Origin: Verrucomicrobiota bacterium
GTDB lineage: Bacteria > Verrucomicrobiota > Verrucomicrobiia > Opitutales > Puniceicoccaceae
Direction of reading: 5' to 3'
DNA: 62,820 nt
Assembly (NCBI GenBank): GCA_038744685.1
Contig: JBCDMB010000019.1
Coordinates: 1-62,820 of the forward strand
Made by a program: the position numbers and the translations under genes. The notes beneath the pieces were generated by a model, which was not told where the DNA came from, ran no database searches, and saw nothing but the letters and a program-made list of their open reading frames with translations. This document shows, piece after piece, positions 35,466 to 46,365 of the stretch (position 1 is the first letter of the stretch; the number at the start of each line of letters is the position of its first letter).

Positions 35466-35945
35466 ATGGCTTCGTCATCCCCCCAAACCACTGCGCAAAG
35501 ACGACAAGCCAAACTGATTCTCGAAAGCTACGAAAGGATCCTTGGGAAACCTCTTATCCCTGAAGCTGGCTCTCAGGAAGAGGCCATTAACCTGATGTGG
35601 ACCTCCCCATTCGTCATTCTGTCCAGTGCGCCTGACGCGGAAACCACTCTGAACTACGGCAATCTCACTGCTCTAAGGCTATGGGAGATGGACTGGAACA
35701 CCCTCTGCAGGACCTCCTCGAGACATACAGCGGAACCGGAGCATCGCGACGAACGGGAGCGATACATGAAACAGGTCAGGGAGATCGGCTACATCAAAGA
35801 CTACTCCGGCATTCGCATCTCCCGCACTGGCAAACGCTTTCGAATCGAGAAAGCGACTGTCTGGAACCTGACCGACAACGAACGCAAGCATCTTGGTCAA
35901 GCAGCTACATTTTCGCGCTGGATACCGCTGAAAGACAATTCCTAG
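35466..35945 (+). CDS. MEKHLA-domain protein
   Basis: A 159-residue protein matching the MEKHLA domain through most of its length: LILESYERILGKPLIP, then SPFVILSSAP, NYGNLTALRLWEMDW, PSR-type RTSSRHTAEPEHRDERERY, GYIKDYSGIRISRTGKRFRIEKATVWNL and a C-terminal QAATFSRWIPL. The domain occurs alone in bacteria and, in plants, at the end of HD-ZIP III proteins; it is PAS-like and may bind small ligands. It is transcribed away from the MFS gene. Its job here is unknown. Confidence 0.75.
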   Translation: MASSSPQTTAQRRQAKLILESYERILGKPLIPEAGSQEEAINLMWTSPFVILSSAPDAETTLNYGNLTALRLWEMDWNTLCRTSSRHTAEPEHRDERERYMKQVREIGYIKDYSGIRISRTGKRFRIEKATVWNLTDNERKHLGQAATFSRWIPLKDNS

Positions 35946-36088
35946 GAGTGTAAACGACCCTGTATAATCATACTCGTTATCACGATCGGCCCGCATCGAT
36001 TATGATGAGCCCTAGAAGAAAGACTACGGTCCGGTGATCAAGTTGGTAAGGAAGGACCTATGGGCTGTCAGGATCGGGACATCACCGA

Positions 36089-38569
36089 TTGACATCCCTC
36101 CATCACCCCGATTGCACTTACACGGTGAGCACCGCGGAAAAGATCCTCCAAGCCTACTGGGAATCGCACCGGAGCGGCTTGGTAGTGCTTTCCCGCGATT
36201 GGGTGAGCCAAAAGGAAAAACCCCCACTCTTTTTCGGCCCTCCGATGCGTCCCTTCGACACACTCACCCGTTCGTCTCCGCTGGTCTACGGTCAGCTGGC
36301 TGGATATCTTCGTTTTCGAGGCAAACTACTTTTCACCTACGAATTTCCTGAACGCGGCCAGACTGAGCTATCCACCAACGGCGTGTTCGTAGCGGGTGAA
36401 TTCAATCATTGGAAACCACTGGAGGATCCTAGCCAGTGGCGTTTGCAGCGCACTCGGCTGCACGGAATCGAATTTGCCGTCCTTCGGATACCCGATGACC
36501 GAATCGACGTTACCCAACCCTTCAAGTTCAAGTTCCAGTCAGGCGATGGGGCATGGCTCGAAGTATCTCCAAGCTCGCCGAATGCTACGTTCGACGAAAA
36601 CGGTGCCTGCAATCACGAGTTTCATCCAGAACGCACCGGCCTACACCTATTTGAGTTTGAAGTTCCCGAGAACTATGAAACCGACGGGCAAGAACAAGTG
36701 ATTTGGTCGTCCAAGGGTGTCGAAGATGTCCGTCACCTTCCTCCCACAGAGTCTTTTCTTGAGCTTCATTCCGAAGCGCAGTTAGGAGCCATTCCGGAGG
36801 CAGGAAAGACCACATTCCGCATCTTTGCACCACGGGCATCTTCTGTAGTAGTAGAATATCAGAGGGAACCCGAGATGGACCAGCCCTATCGCCTGACCAT
36901 GCAAGGTCCAACCGAAGGAGTTTGGGAAGGCACTGCAAACCAAAATCTGGAGTCATGGTTTTACCACTACAAAGTTACCGGGACCAACCGCGATTCTTCC
37001 ACCCAATTCGATCCTGACTTTCCGATTCTCGATCCTTACGCAAAAGCCTCCTTCTTTCGAGCGGGTCCGGGAATCATACTTGGAGAGGCCTCCTTCCCAA
37101 AGCGGGGAATCGACCCCGGCTTTACTCCTCCGCGTTGGGATGACCTGGTGATATGTGAAACCCACGTGCGCGACCTTCTTGGGAGAGTTCCACCGCCCTT
37201 TCGAGATGAAGACAAGCTGGGGTTTTCGGGGTTAGCCAAATGGATTCGGTCCGGCGACTCTTACCTTCACGAACTTGGCATCAATGCGGTCGAGCTCCAG
37301 CCTGTGCAGGAGTTCGATAGCCAATCGAAGGAAGAGTACCACTGGGGCTACATGCCGGTAAACTACTTCTCCCCCGAAAGCACCTACGCACGCCATCCTG
37401 AAAAGGCCAGTCAAGTCGAGGAATTCCGCGACCTCGTCCGCGCGATGCACGAGCAGGAGTTCACGGTCATTCTGGACGTTGTCTACAACCATGTCGGAGA
37501 ACCGAACAACCTGCTTTTCCTCGATAAATATTATTATTTCCATCTAAACACTCACCACTACCTCATGAACTACAGTGGTTGTGGAAACGATCTGCGAACC
37601 GACGCACCCATGGTCCGTCGCCTGATCATCGAGAGCTTGATTCACTTGGTCGAACAGTATGGCGTCGACGGGTTCCGCTTTGACCTGGCAGATCTCGTAG
37701 GCAAGCCGACACTCGTCGAGATTGAAAAGAAGCTGAAGGAACGCTTCCCTCATCTGATTTTAATTGCCGAGCCGTGGAGCTTCCGCGGGCACATCGCAGA
37801 TGACCTAAAAGATACCGGATGGGCCTCATGGAACGACGGCTATCGCGATTTCTTGGCCGAATATGTTCGGGGCGGAAACAACCGCGATGCCGCGCAGTAT
37901 TTTCTAGCGGGCTCCCCGCACAGCCGAACGGAATGGCCCGCTCAAACCGTCAATTACTCGGAATCTCACGATGACTATTGCTGGCTGGACCGCATCACCG
38001 AGAATCCGAAACATCAAGGGTGGAACCCGACAACTGCGGACCGCCGCCGCACCCACCTGATGGTTGCTTTTCTCTTTTCATCCCTTGGTATCCCAATGGT
38101 TTCGGCGGGACAGGACGGACTTCGAACGAAACAGGGTGTCCACAACACCTACCAGCGTGGGGATCTAAACGCAATCGATTACGAACGCCGCGTCTACTAT
38201 TCCATGACTGCACAGTATTTCGAGCAGTGGATTCGCCTCCGCCTCTCTTCGGTAGGAAGACTCTTGCGCCCGGGCGTTCACCGCAACGGTTATTTATCTT
38301 TCTCCGGCCCCGATGGCTCCTCGGGCCTCGCTTGTCTGTACAACGCAGACGGGTTGTCGGAAGGAGGCCACTTGCTCTTTGCGATTAACCCTCACACCGA
38401 GCCGCAGTGCATTCCGTGGCCAGAGTCTTCGCCGCATGAAGACTGGATCCAGATCGCGGACCAGGAAAGAGTCTCCCGGGGCGGCCTAGAAACAGCCCTC
38501 CATCGTTTGGGAGACGAAGGAATCTACCTTCCGGGTCTCTCCTGCGGGTTGTGGAAGCATGGCAGGTAA
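36089..38569 (+). CDS. GH13 alpha-glucan debranching/branching-type enzyme
   Basis: A large intracellular-looking glucan enzyme of up to 826 residues with no signal peptide. It has two N-terminal Ig-like/CBM48-type segments: one around residues 70-190 (GVFVAGEFNHWKPL) and one around 240-320 (KTTFRIFAPRASSVVVEY). A GH13 barrel follows with nucleophile D532 (GFRFDLAD), acid/base E561 (LIAEPW) and third acid D628 (SESHDDY). This arrangement fits isoamylase, pullulanase or GlgX-type debranching of glycogen. The start may be TTG 36089 or GTG 36125; neither has a good Shine-Dalgarno site. Confidence 0.83.
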   Translation: MTSLHHPDCTYTVSTAEKILQAYWESHRSGLVVLSRDWVSQKEKPPLFFGPPMRPFDTLTRSSPLVYGQLAGYLRFRGKLLFTYEFPERGQTELSTNGVFVAGEFNHWKPLEDPSQWRLQRTRLHGIEFAVLRIPDDRIDVTQPFKFKFQSGDGAWLEVSPSSPNATFDENGACNHEFHPERTGLHLFEFEVPENYETDGQEQVIWSSKGVEDVRHLPPTESFLELHSEAQLGAIPEAGKTTFRIFAPRASSVVVEYQREPEMDQPYRLTMQGPTEGVWEGTANQNLESWFYHYKVTGTNRDSSTQFDPDFPILDPYAKASFFRAGPGIILGEASFPKRGIDPGFTPPRWDDLVICETHVRDLLGRVPPPFRDEDKLGFSGLAKWIRSGDSYLHELGINAVELQPVQEFDSQSKEEYHWGYMPVNYFSPESTYARHPEKASQVEEFRDLVRAMHEQEFTVILDVVYNHVGEPNNLLFLDKYYYFHLNTHHYLMNYSGCGNDLRTDAPMVRRLIIESLIHLVEQYGVDGFRFDLADLVGKPTLVEIEKKLKERFPHLILIAEPWSFRGHIADDLKDTGWASWNDGYRDFLAEYVRGGNNRDAAQYFLAGSPHSRTEWPAQTVNYSESHDDYCWLDRITENPKHQGWNPTTADRRRTHLMVAFLFSSLGIPMVSAGQDGLRTKQGVHNTYQRGDLNAIDYERRVYYSMTAQYFEQWIRLRLSSVGRLLRPGVHRNGYLSFSGPDGSSGLACLYNADGLSEGGHLLFAINPHTEPQCIPWPESSPHEDWIQIADQERVSRGGLETALHRLGDEGIYLPGLSCGLWKHGR

Positions 38570-38586
38570 GGAGAAGGCGAGAGATG

Positions 38587-38669
38587 GCGAACGCTAAACT
38601 TTTAACTTCCAACACCAAACGTCGAAGGAAGACAAAGTTAGACGTTCAATGTTTAGAGTTTAACGTTCG
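38587..38669. repeat. Imperfect inverted-repeat element, REP/MITE-like
   Basis: Arm 1 (38587-38613), starting CGAACGCTAAACTTTTAAC, and the reverse complement of arm 2 (38644-38669), starting CGAACGTTAAACTCTAAAC, match at most positions over about 26 bases. The arms surround about 30 bases. The A+T-rich, short-word repeat composition (variants of AACGTTTAAC) differs from the neighbouring genes. It lies in the intergenic gap after the GH13 gene and could be a mobile palindromic unit. No other copy was noticed in this window. Confidence 0.4.
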
Positions 38670-38756
38670 TTTTCTGAAAAACGAGCGCGCATTTAATCTC
38701 AAAGAGGAGCGGCTGCTTCAGCTGTCGAACTCAAGTGCGATAAGGACCTCCGCTTT

Positions 38757-38774
38757 CGGCGACTGAAGTCGCCG
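38757..38774 (-). terminator. Hairpin just past the DEAD-box helicase
   Basis: Perfect 8-base stem CGGCGACT / AGTCGCCG with a two-base centre, three bases beyond the helicase stop. Neither strand has a clear T run. It may act as a transcription stop or mRNA 3' end. Confidence 0.35.
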
Positions 38775-38777
38775 TTC

Positions 38778-40262
38778 CTAGCGCTTCCTTTTCTTCTTCG
38801 GAAAGTCTCCAGGATAGCTCTCTTTCATTTTATTCCCCTTCCTTTTGTAGTTCGGCTTCCCCTTTCCCTTCCCCCGCTTCCAGGGAGAAGGGCCCTTTTT
38901 CTTGCGCGGGCCTCGATCCTTTTTCGGACTTGATTCTTCGATGATGGGAATTTCCTCTCCGGGGGCCTTGGGATTTTCCATCTCACGCAGGTGCATCAGT
39001 GCAGAAATAATTTCCGTCGGCGGGTAGCCTTGGTCGAGGAGGCGGTCCGTAATGTGATCATATCGCTTGTAGGAGTTTTCCTCGAGAGTCGAGCGAAGGG
39101 TATCCAGAAAGACATTCGCCCGGCGCTCTTCGACCTGTTCCAAAGTCGGAACCCGCTCGCGGTGAATCTTCCCTTTGGTGAAGCGCATAATATTCTGCAG
39201 CTTATACACCTCACGGCCTCCAACAAAGGTGATCGCCTTGCCCTTGCTTCCCGCCCGACCGGTTCGTCCGATTCGGTGAACATAATCTTCACCGTCATTC
39301 GGTAGATCGAAGTTAAAAACAACTTCGATATCCTTTACGTCAAGACCACGTGCGGCGACATCCGTCGCCACGAGAAACTCAATGGTGCGGCGACGAAACC
39401 GATTCATCACTCTTTCCCGCATCACCTGGGTCATATCCCCGTGCAATTTGTCGGCCAGATAGCCTCGGGCAATGAGGTTCTCGACAAGCTGATCAACCAT
39501 GATCTTGGTCGCGCAGAAGATGATCGCAAACCGGACATCCTCCAAATCAATCAAGCGACAGAGGACTTCCACTTTTGTGCGCCCATGCACTTCGTACCAA
39601 ACTTGATCAATCTCAGGGACGGTTAGTGATTCGGCCTTAATCGTAATCCAAACCGGATCCTCGGTAAACGTCTTGATCAAACTTGCGACCGGCTTGGGGA
39701 CCGTAGCTGAAAAGAGAACCGTCTGGCGCGATTCCGGTGTCTCCGCGAGAATCGTCTTAATGTCGTCGAGGAAACCCATGTCGAGCATACGGTCAGCTTC
39801 GTCCATGACGATGCTCTTGATGTTCTGAAGCGTAAGGGTTCCCTTTTTGATGTGATCGAGAATTCGCCCCGGTGTCCCGATCACGATGTGAGCGCCCTTT
39901 TTCAGCCCCCGAAACTGTCGATCATAGGATTGCCCTCCGTAGATCGGCAATTCCCGCACACCTTTCTTGAAAGAGGCCAATTTGGCCGTCTCTTCCGCGA
40001 CCTGCACCGCCAACTCCCGTGTCGGGCAGAGAATCAGAACCTGGGTTTCCGAAAGCGCAGGGTCAACGGCCTCGATCGCGGGAATAGCAAAGGCGGCCGT
40101 CTTCCCCGAGCCCGTTTGAGACTGCCCAACGACATCAACTCCTGAGAGGAGAGGAGGAATTGCCCCCGTTTGTATCGGCGATGCTTCCTCGAATCCCATC
40201 GCGGCAACCGCCCTGAGGGTTTCCGCCGACAGCCCCAGTTCATTGAACAATCTCTTTTCCAT
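38778..40262 (-). CDS. DEAD-box ATP-dependent RNA helicase
   Basis: A 494-residue RNA helicase with the motif order GLSAETLRAVAAMGFEEASPIQ (Q motif), QSQTGSGKTAAF (I), PTRELAVQ (Ia), DEADRMLDMGF (II), SAT (III), ATDVAARGLD (V) and HRIGRTGRAG (VI). The C-terminus is a basic Lys/Arg/Gly tail that probably binds RNA, as in CsdA/RhlE-type proteins of ribosome assembly or cold shock. It is divergent from the ABC exporter. Confidence 0.93.
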   Translation of the reverse strand: MEKRLFNELGLSAETLRAVAAMGFEEASPIQTGAIPPLLSGVDVVGQSQTGSGKTAAFAIPAIEAVDPALSETQVLILCPTRELAVQVAEETAKLASFKKGVRELPIYGGQSYDRQFRGLKKGAHIVIGTPGRILDHIKKGTLTLQNIKSIVMDEADRMLDMGFLDDIKTILAETPESRQTVLFSATVPKPVASLIKTFTEDPVWITIKAESLTVPEIDQVWYEVHGRTKVEVLCRLIDLEDVRFAIIFCATKIMVDQLVENLIARGYLADKLHGDMTQVMRERVMNRFRRRTIEFLVATDVAARGLDVKDIEVVFNFDLPNDGEDYVHRIGRTGRAGSKGKAITFVGGREVYKLQNIMRFTKGKIHRERVPTLEQVEERRANVFLDTLRSTLEENSYKRYDHITDRLLDQGYPPTEIISALMHLREMENPKAPGEEIPIIEESSPKKDRGPRKKKGPSPWKRGKGKGKPNYKRKGNKMKESYPGDFPKKKRKR

Positions 40263-40397
40263 TGGTGATTCAAATCAGGAATGTTGACCCACCGCACTCC
40301 TTAATCTCGTCAGTTTGCGCTGCGCGCTCCGCAGTCAAAGTTCTCGGAGAGAGAATAGAATTGATGCCTCAAGCGAAGCTCTTCGTTCTAGTGGCCT

Positions 40398-42140
40398 TTG
40401 TATCGGACTCCGACATACCTAAAAGAACTGATTGCCCCCCATCGTGGAAAGATCGCTCTGGCTCTGGGACTCAGCGCGATGACCGGTGTCGTGGTGGCAT
40501 TCCAGAACATTGTCCCAAAATACATAGTGGACGATGCTCTCCTCAAACCGGATCTGGATCTGGCCGAAAGGAAGAAGCGCCTTTTGCTATTCGCCGGGCT
40601 CTACATCGTGTTGGGCATCTTCTTTCGGGCATTGGTCTGGAACTTATCGCTTCGGATTTTTGGAAGGGTTCGTGAGGAGGTTCTCTTTGGGATCCGGTCC
40701 TTGTTTTTCCGACACATTAACCGCCTTTGCCTGAATTTCCGAGCCCGACACCACAGTGGAGAACTGTTCAGTTACCTGTTGGGCTCGCCATTACAACAAA
40801 TTCAGCAATACGCCCACCAAATGGCCCTGATGGTGCCTTCCCAGGCAGTCGCTCTGATCATCACTCTGACGTTTCTCGGGGCTTGGGACCTTCCACTAAG
40901 TGCGCTTCTATTGGTGTTTCTGCTCGTCTACTTTTACGTCCTGCAACGAGCAAAACTGAGGATCAAGGACGTTCACCTTGACTATCAAAATACCGAGAGT
41001 CAGGTCAGTGGAAAGGTTGCCGATTTATTGCGCGGCCATCGTGCTGTAAAGATGCACGCCTTTGAGGATAACGCTGCCCTCGACTTCGAGGAGCGGGCCA
41101 AGCTGATCCGCAATAAATCCTATTGGCGGGATGTCACTACCCACATGCAACACGTCAAACAGGAAAGCGTGCTTTACATCGGTTATGGCGCGCTTTGCAT
41201 CGCTGCAGGGCTCCGCTTTCTCCAAGGCGATCTAACCGAAGGGCAGCTGACTGCGTACCTCACCTCTTTCATCGCCCTCCAAGGTCCGCTCAACGCCTTC
41301 TTTCAGGTCGGGTTGCTACGAGGGAGTGCGCAAGCCAGCCTGAACCGGATCGACGAGGTCATTCGCACCAGCAGCACAACCCCGGATCCCATCGACGAAA
41401 TTGCGATTCCTCCTGACGCGGACATTTCATTCCGCGACGTCTCTTTTTCCTACGATAGTCTCCAACCAGCCCTAAAGAAGATCAATCTAACCATTCTCCG
41501 CGGTCAAAATCTAGCTCTCGTCGGAAGCTCTGGTGCGGGCAAGAGTACACTAGTCCAGTTGATCCTCCGACTCTATGATCCGGATGAAGGGTCCGTGAAT
41601 CTTGGCGGGGTGGATCTACGCAAGGTTCTCGGAAAGGAACTACGACGGCAATTCGGGGTCGTCCCGCAAGATCCCTACTTTTTTACCGCGAGCATCCGGG
41701 AAAATCTCCGCGTCGCTGCACCCGCGGTAGAGGATTCAGCTCTGGTCGAAGCCTGCCGGGAAGCCAACGCGTGGGACTTTATTGAAAACATGCCCGAGCA
41801 ACTCGACGCTCTCATCGGGGAAGGAGGCGCCACCCTTTCCGGTGGGCAAAAACAACGCTTGGCAATTGCCCGCGCGCTCTTGGCCCAACCCAGATTTTTC
41901 ATCTTCGATGAAGCGACCAGTGCACTCGATACCGTAAGCGAGCGCCTCATTCGTGACGCTGTAGCGCGCATCACCAAAGGGAAGACCTCCATCTTCATCG
42001 CTCACCGATTGGTTTCCGTCACCCACTGTGAGCGCATTCTGGTCCTCGAGGATGGTAGTATCGTGCAAGACGGGAGCTATGAAGAACTCGCCCAAGTCAA
42101 TGGGCCGTTCCAACGCCTACTCGACACGCAAAGGGCTTAG
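40398..42140 (+). CDS. MsbA-like ABC exporter (fused membrane and ATPase domains)
   Basis: A 580-residue half-transporter. The six-helix membrane domain occupies about 1-320. The nucleotide-binding domain has Walker A GSSGAGKST, the signature LSGGQKQRLAIARAL, Walker B FFIFDEATSALD and the H-loop FIAHRLVS. Such proteins work as homodimers and flip lipids, peptides or drugs. The start is TTG 40398 and the product begins MYRTPTYLKEL. A weak hairpin with six T follows. The substrate is unknown. Confidence 0.88.
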   Translation: MYRTPTYLKELIAPHRGKIALALGLSAMTGVVVAFQNIVPKYIVDDALLKPDLDLAERKKRLLLFAGLYIVLGIFFRALVWNLSLRIFGRVREEVLFGIRSLFFRHINRLCLNFRARHHSGELFSYLLGSPLQQIQQYAHQMALMVPSQAVALIITLTFLGAWDLPLSALLLVFLLVYFYVLQRAKLRIKDVHLDYQNTESQVSGKVADLLRGHRAVKMHAFEDNAALDFEERAKLIRNKSYWRDVTTHMQHVKQESVLYIGYGALCIAAGLRFLQGDLTEGQLTAYLTSFIALQGPLNAFFQVGLLRGSAQASLNRIDEVIRTSSTTPDPIDEIAIPPDADISFRDVSFSYDSLQPALKKINLTILRGQNLALVGSSGAGKSTLVQLILRLYDPDEGSVNLGGVDLRKVLGKELRRQFGVVPQDPYFFTASIRENLRVAAPAVEDSALVEACREANAWDFIENMPEQLDALIGEGGATLSGGQKQRLAIARALLAQPRFFIFDEATSALDTVSERLIRDAVARITKGKTSIFIAHRLVSVTHCERILVLEDGSIVQDGSYEELAQVNGPFQRLLDTQRA

Positions 42141-42167
42141 AGTAGAGCATAAGAAGAGATAGAGATC

Positions 42168-42191
42168 CGCCGGCTGGAATACCGGTTTTTT
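42168..42191 (+). terminator. Weak intrinsic terminator after the ABC exporter
   Basis: A short stem of CCGG with CCGG (extendable by one G-T pair) and an 8-base loop is followed by six T, 30 bases past the exporter stop. The stem is short, so activity is uncertain. Confidence 0.4.
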
Positions 42192-42273
42192 CGGCAACAA
42201 CGCAAACTAAGACTCTAGCGAAAAACCCTTGTAACAAAGGGAATCTGACCGTTTTCCGCTTGCCATGGCCTAA

Positions 42274-43383
<1,110 letters not shown>

Positions 43384-43426
43384 GCCCTCGCGCTGAAGTT
43401 TCTCTACTGAAGAGCCTCTTTCCTAC

Positions 43427-43466
43427 GCCGCCGCGGAGAATCCTCTTTTCCGTGGCGGCTTTTTTC
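43427..43466 (+). terminator. Rho-independent terminator of gapA
   Basis: GCCGCCGCGGA pairs with TCCGTGGCGGC (one G-T pair) in a long GC-rich hairpin, directly followed by a run of six T, about 45 bases past the gapA stop. Canonical form. Confidence 0.9.
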
Positions 43467-43535
43467 TTTCAATCATAGCCCACCGGAGCTCTCCGGTTCT
43501 TTCCTTTTCTGACCAACCGCTTTACTTTAACTGTC

Positions 43536-44735
43536 ATGTCAAAAGCCAAAACCATCGACTCTGTAGACCTCTCCAGGAAACGGGTCTTCGTCCGGGTAGA
43601 CTTCAATGTGCCGCTCGATAGTAACGGGACGATTTCCGATGACAGCCGGATCGTCGCCGCTTTGCCGACAATCAAAAACCTGATTGAGCAGGGAGCGAAA
43701 GTCATTCTTGGAAGTCACTTGGGTCGTCCCAAAGGCAAAGTGGTTCCCGAAATGAGTCTTGCTCCAATCGCCAAAGACCTAAGCGCAAAACTCGGACAAC
43801 CGGTCGCCTTTGTCGGAGATTGCATCGGACCCGACGTAAAAGCTGCCGTTGACGCACTTGAGCCGGGATCGGTCCTTCTTCTCGAGAATTTGCGATTCCA
43901 CGAGGGTGAAGAGAAAAACGATCCTGCTTTTACTCAGGATTTGGCATCCGTTGCCGAAGCCTTCGTCAACGATGCGTTTGGGACTGCCCATCGCGCCCAC
44001 GCTTCAACTGCCGGGGTCTGTGAGTTTCTTCACCCAAAAGTGGCAGGCTACCTGATCGAGAAGGAGCTGGCCTACCTTGGCGAAAAAACCAATAACCCCG
44101 AAAAACCTTTCGTAGTCATACTCGGTGGAGCCAAGGTGAGCGACAAAATCGCAGTGATCGACTCGCTTCTCGATAAGGCAGACACGATGCTGATTGGTGG
44201 TGCCATGGCCTACACATTCGCTCTCGCAAACGGAAAGACAGTCGGTGACAGTCTCTGCGAAACCGACAAGGTCGACACCGCCAAAGCCGCTCTTAAGAAA
44301 GCAGAAGAAAAGGGCGTCCAGTTTCTTCTCCCCTCCGACAATCTCATTGCAAAAGGCCTCGACTTTAAGGCCAAGGCAGTCGCTGAGACTGAAACTGTCT
44401 CTGGCAACATACCCGACGGCTGGGAAGGAGTGGATATCGGCCCGGAAACGATCGAGACCTTCTCCAAGGCTATTGCAGGTGCGAGAACAATTCTTTGGAA
44501 CGGCCCAATGGGCATCTTTGAAATCGAAGAGTGCAGCAAAGGCACTTTCGCCATCGCCGATGCTGTCGCCTCCAGCGAGGGGACCTCAATCATTGGCGGT
44601 GGAGACTCAGTCAAAGCCATCAAAAAGAGCGGCTTCTCAGACCGGGTCACCTTCATGAGCACCGGAGGAGGAGCCAGCCTCGAATTCCTGGAAGGAAAGA
44701 CCCTTCCTGGAGTAGCAGCCCTCGACCAACAATAG
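43536..44735 (+). CDS. pgk: Phosphoglycerate kinase
   Basis: A 399-residue enzyme that makes ATP from 1,3-bisphosphoglycerate. It has the N-terminal RVFVRVDFNVPLD, the substrate segment GSHLGRPKGK, the nucleotide-domain ILGGAKVSDKI and the hinge/ATP segment WNGPMGIFE. It ends STGGGASLEFLEGKTLPGV as expected. It is separated from gapA by a terminator and followed by tpiA after 23 bases. Confidence 0.97.
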   Translation: MSKAKTIDSVDLSRKRVFVRVDFNVPLDSNGTISDDSRIVAALPTIKNLIEQGAKVILGSHLGRPKGKVVPEMSLAPIAKDLSAKLGQPVAFVGDCIGPDVKAAVDALEPGSVLLLENLRFHEGEEKNDPAFTQDLASVAEAFVNDAFGTAHRAHASTAGVCEFLHPKVAGYLIEKELAYLGEKTNNPEKPFVVILGGAKVSDKIAVIDSLLDKADTMLIGGAMAYTFALANGKTVGDSLCETDKVDTAKAALKKAEEKGVQFLLPSDNLIAKGLDFKAKAVAETETVSGNIPDGWEGVDIGPETIETFSKAIAGARTILWNGPMGIFEIEECSKGTFAIADAVASSEGTSIIGGGDSVKAIKKSGFSDRVTFMSTGGGASLEFLEGKTLPGVAALDQQ

Positions 44736-44758
44736 TTTCACCACTTTATCACACCATC

Positions 44759-45538
44759 ATGAGTCAGACCTCTCGCAAATACCTGCTCGCCGGTAACTGG
44801 AAGATGAACAAGAACGCCAGCGAAGGCGTTGAACTGACCGAGGACATCGTCTCAGAAATTGGGGATGAGAACTCGGTAGGAGTCGCGATTTGCCCACCGT
44901 TTACTGCACTGGAAAGCGTTGGTAAGACCCTCTCGGAAACCACTCTGCATCTGGGTGCGCAGAATATGAGTGAAGAAGCTGCGGGTGCATTCACCGGAGA
45001 AGTATCCGCAGAAATGCTACGAAGCCTTTTTGCGACATTTGTCATCCTTGGACACAGTGAGCGCCGCTCGCTGTACCACGAAGATGACGCGCTAGTGAAC
45101 AAGAAGGTTCTTGCCGCACTTGCCAGCAGTTTGAAGCCGATCCTCTGTGTTGGTGAATCCCTTGAAGAACGAGAAGCTGACGAGACGATCAAGATCGTTT
45201 CCAATCAGGTGCAGAAAGGTCTCCAAGGAGTCGCACCGGAACAAGCGGAAAACGTGGTGATCGCTTACGAGCCTGTCTGGGCGATCGGCACCGGAAAAAC
45301 GGCCACTCCGGCAATGGCCCAAGAGGTCCACAAGGAAATCCGCTCGGTTTTAGCTGAACTTTTCGGAACCGAAAAAGCGGACAAAATCCGCATTCTCTAT
45401 GGAGGATCGATGAAGCCTGAAAATGCGGAAGAGTTGCTGGCTCAGCCCGATATTGATGGAGGCCTAATTGGCGGTGCTTCGCTCGTCGCCCGCTCATTTG
45501 TCGGGATCGTAAAGGCTGCAGTGAAGCTGTCAGCTTGA
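44759..45538 (+). CDS. tpiA: Triose-phosphate isomerase
   Basis: A 259-residue enzyme. The start ATG 44759 gives MSQTSRKYLLAGNWKMNKN (the catalytic Lys is in NWKMNK). The catalytic His is in ILGHSERR, the catalytic Glu in AYEPVWAIGTG, and the phosphate loop in LYGGSMKPEN. The frame extends back to 44531 inside pgk, but that part is a shadow. It is coupled to the next gene through TTGA overlap. Confidence 0.96.
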   Translation: MSQTSRKYLLAGNWKMNKNASEGVELTEDIVSEIGDENSVGVAICPPFTALESVGKTLSETTLHLGAQNMSEEAAGAFTGEVSAEMLRSLFATFVILGHSERRSLYHEDDALVNKKVLAALASSLKPILCVGESLEEREADETIKIVSNQVQKGLQGVAPEQAENVVIAYEPVWAIGTGKTATPAMAQEVHKEIRSVLAELFGTEKADKIRILYGGSMKPENAEELLAQPDIDGGLIGGASLVARSFVGIVKAAVKLSA

Positions 45539-46278
45539 TTCCCCGCAGAGAACACTCACTGCGATTTCTCGCCCTTCACGGCTTCACCGGGGAAGGCGCC
45601 GATTTCGCTGAACTCTCGGCCCTAGTCGGGGGGCGATGGTCATTCCCTGACCTCCCCGGACATGGCATCAATAAGGACGCGACCGAAGAAGAGTTCTCTC
45701 TGGATGCATTGGCGGAGCACCTATGTGAGGGAGACAACGGAGAGACGATCGGAATCGGCTACTCCATGGGCGGACGGCTTCTTCTCAACGTTGCCGCTCG
45801 AAGACCCGGTTTTTTCCGAGGTCTCATTCTAATCGGAGCCAGCCCCGGCCTTGCCCAAGAACCCGAACGGGCGCAACGCCGAAAGACCGACGCGGAGTGG
45901 ATTCAAAAACTCTCGGGAGACGACATTGAAGAGTTTTTTCGCCAGTGGTGGCGCCAACCCGTCCTTTCCGATATCGAAACTCTTGTCCCGAAAGAGCGTC
46001 GGCTAAAAAACAATCCCGCCGGTTTAGCCCGCTCCCTCCGTTTCCACGGAAATGGCACTCTGCCCTCACTATGGACCGAACTCCCTAAGATAACGCTCCC
46101 TACTCTGATTTGCGTGGGGGAGAAAGACGAAAAGTTTCTGGAGATTGGCGACCGGATGACCGAACTTCTTCCGAAAGGCGATGTAGTTGCAATACCTGGC
46201 TGCCATCATGCACCTCACTGGGAAGATCCAAAATTGACAGCCAAAGCATTTCAAGAGTTTGCAGAAAAGCTGCCGTGA
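45535..46278 (+). CDS. MenH-like alpha/beta hydrolase
   Basis: A 247-residue protein with LALHGFTGEGADF (oxyanion loop), the nucleophile elbow GYSMGG, a later Asp (GEKDEKF) and the His in PGCHHAPHWE. The length and elbow are close to MenH (SHCHC synthase of menaquinone biosynthesis). No other men gene is near; it shares an overlap (TTGA start) with tpiA, so menaquinone function is only a guess. Other small esterases have the same layout. Confidence 0.75.
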   Translation: MIPRREHSLRFLALHGFTGEGADFAELSALVGGRWSFPDLPGHGINKDATEEEFSLDALAEHLCEGDNGETIGIGYSMGGRLLLNVAARRPGFFRGLILIGASPGLAQEPERAQRRKTDAEWIQKLSGDDIEEFFRQWWRQPVLSDIETLVPKERRLKNNPAGLARSLRFHGNGTLPSLWTELPKITLPTLICVGEKDEKFLEIGDRMTELLPKGDVVAIPGCHHAPHWEDPKLTAKAFQEFAEKLP

Positions 46279-46365
46279 GGGCTTGGGCGACTCCAAAAGA
46301 AAAGTCAAAAAGCGGTCGAATCAATGACTTGAAATTCCACAAAACGCGCTAAAGCCTTTCGTGGA

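Noticed and set aside
35306-35467. Extended N-terminus of the MFS transporter that would overlap the start of the MEKHLA gene
   Set aside because: The added residues are Arg/Ser-rich without family similarity; a GTG at 35305 gives a normal start.
35961-35968. TATAAT box after the MEKHLA gene as promoter of the GH13 gene
   Set aside because: No acceptable -35 hexamer 16-18 bases upstream.
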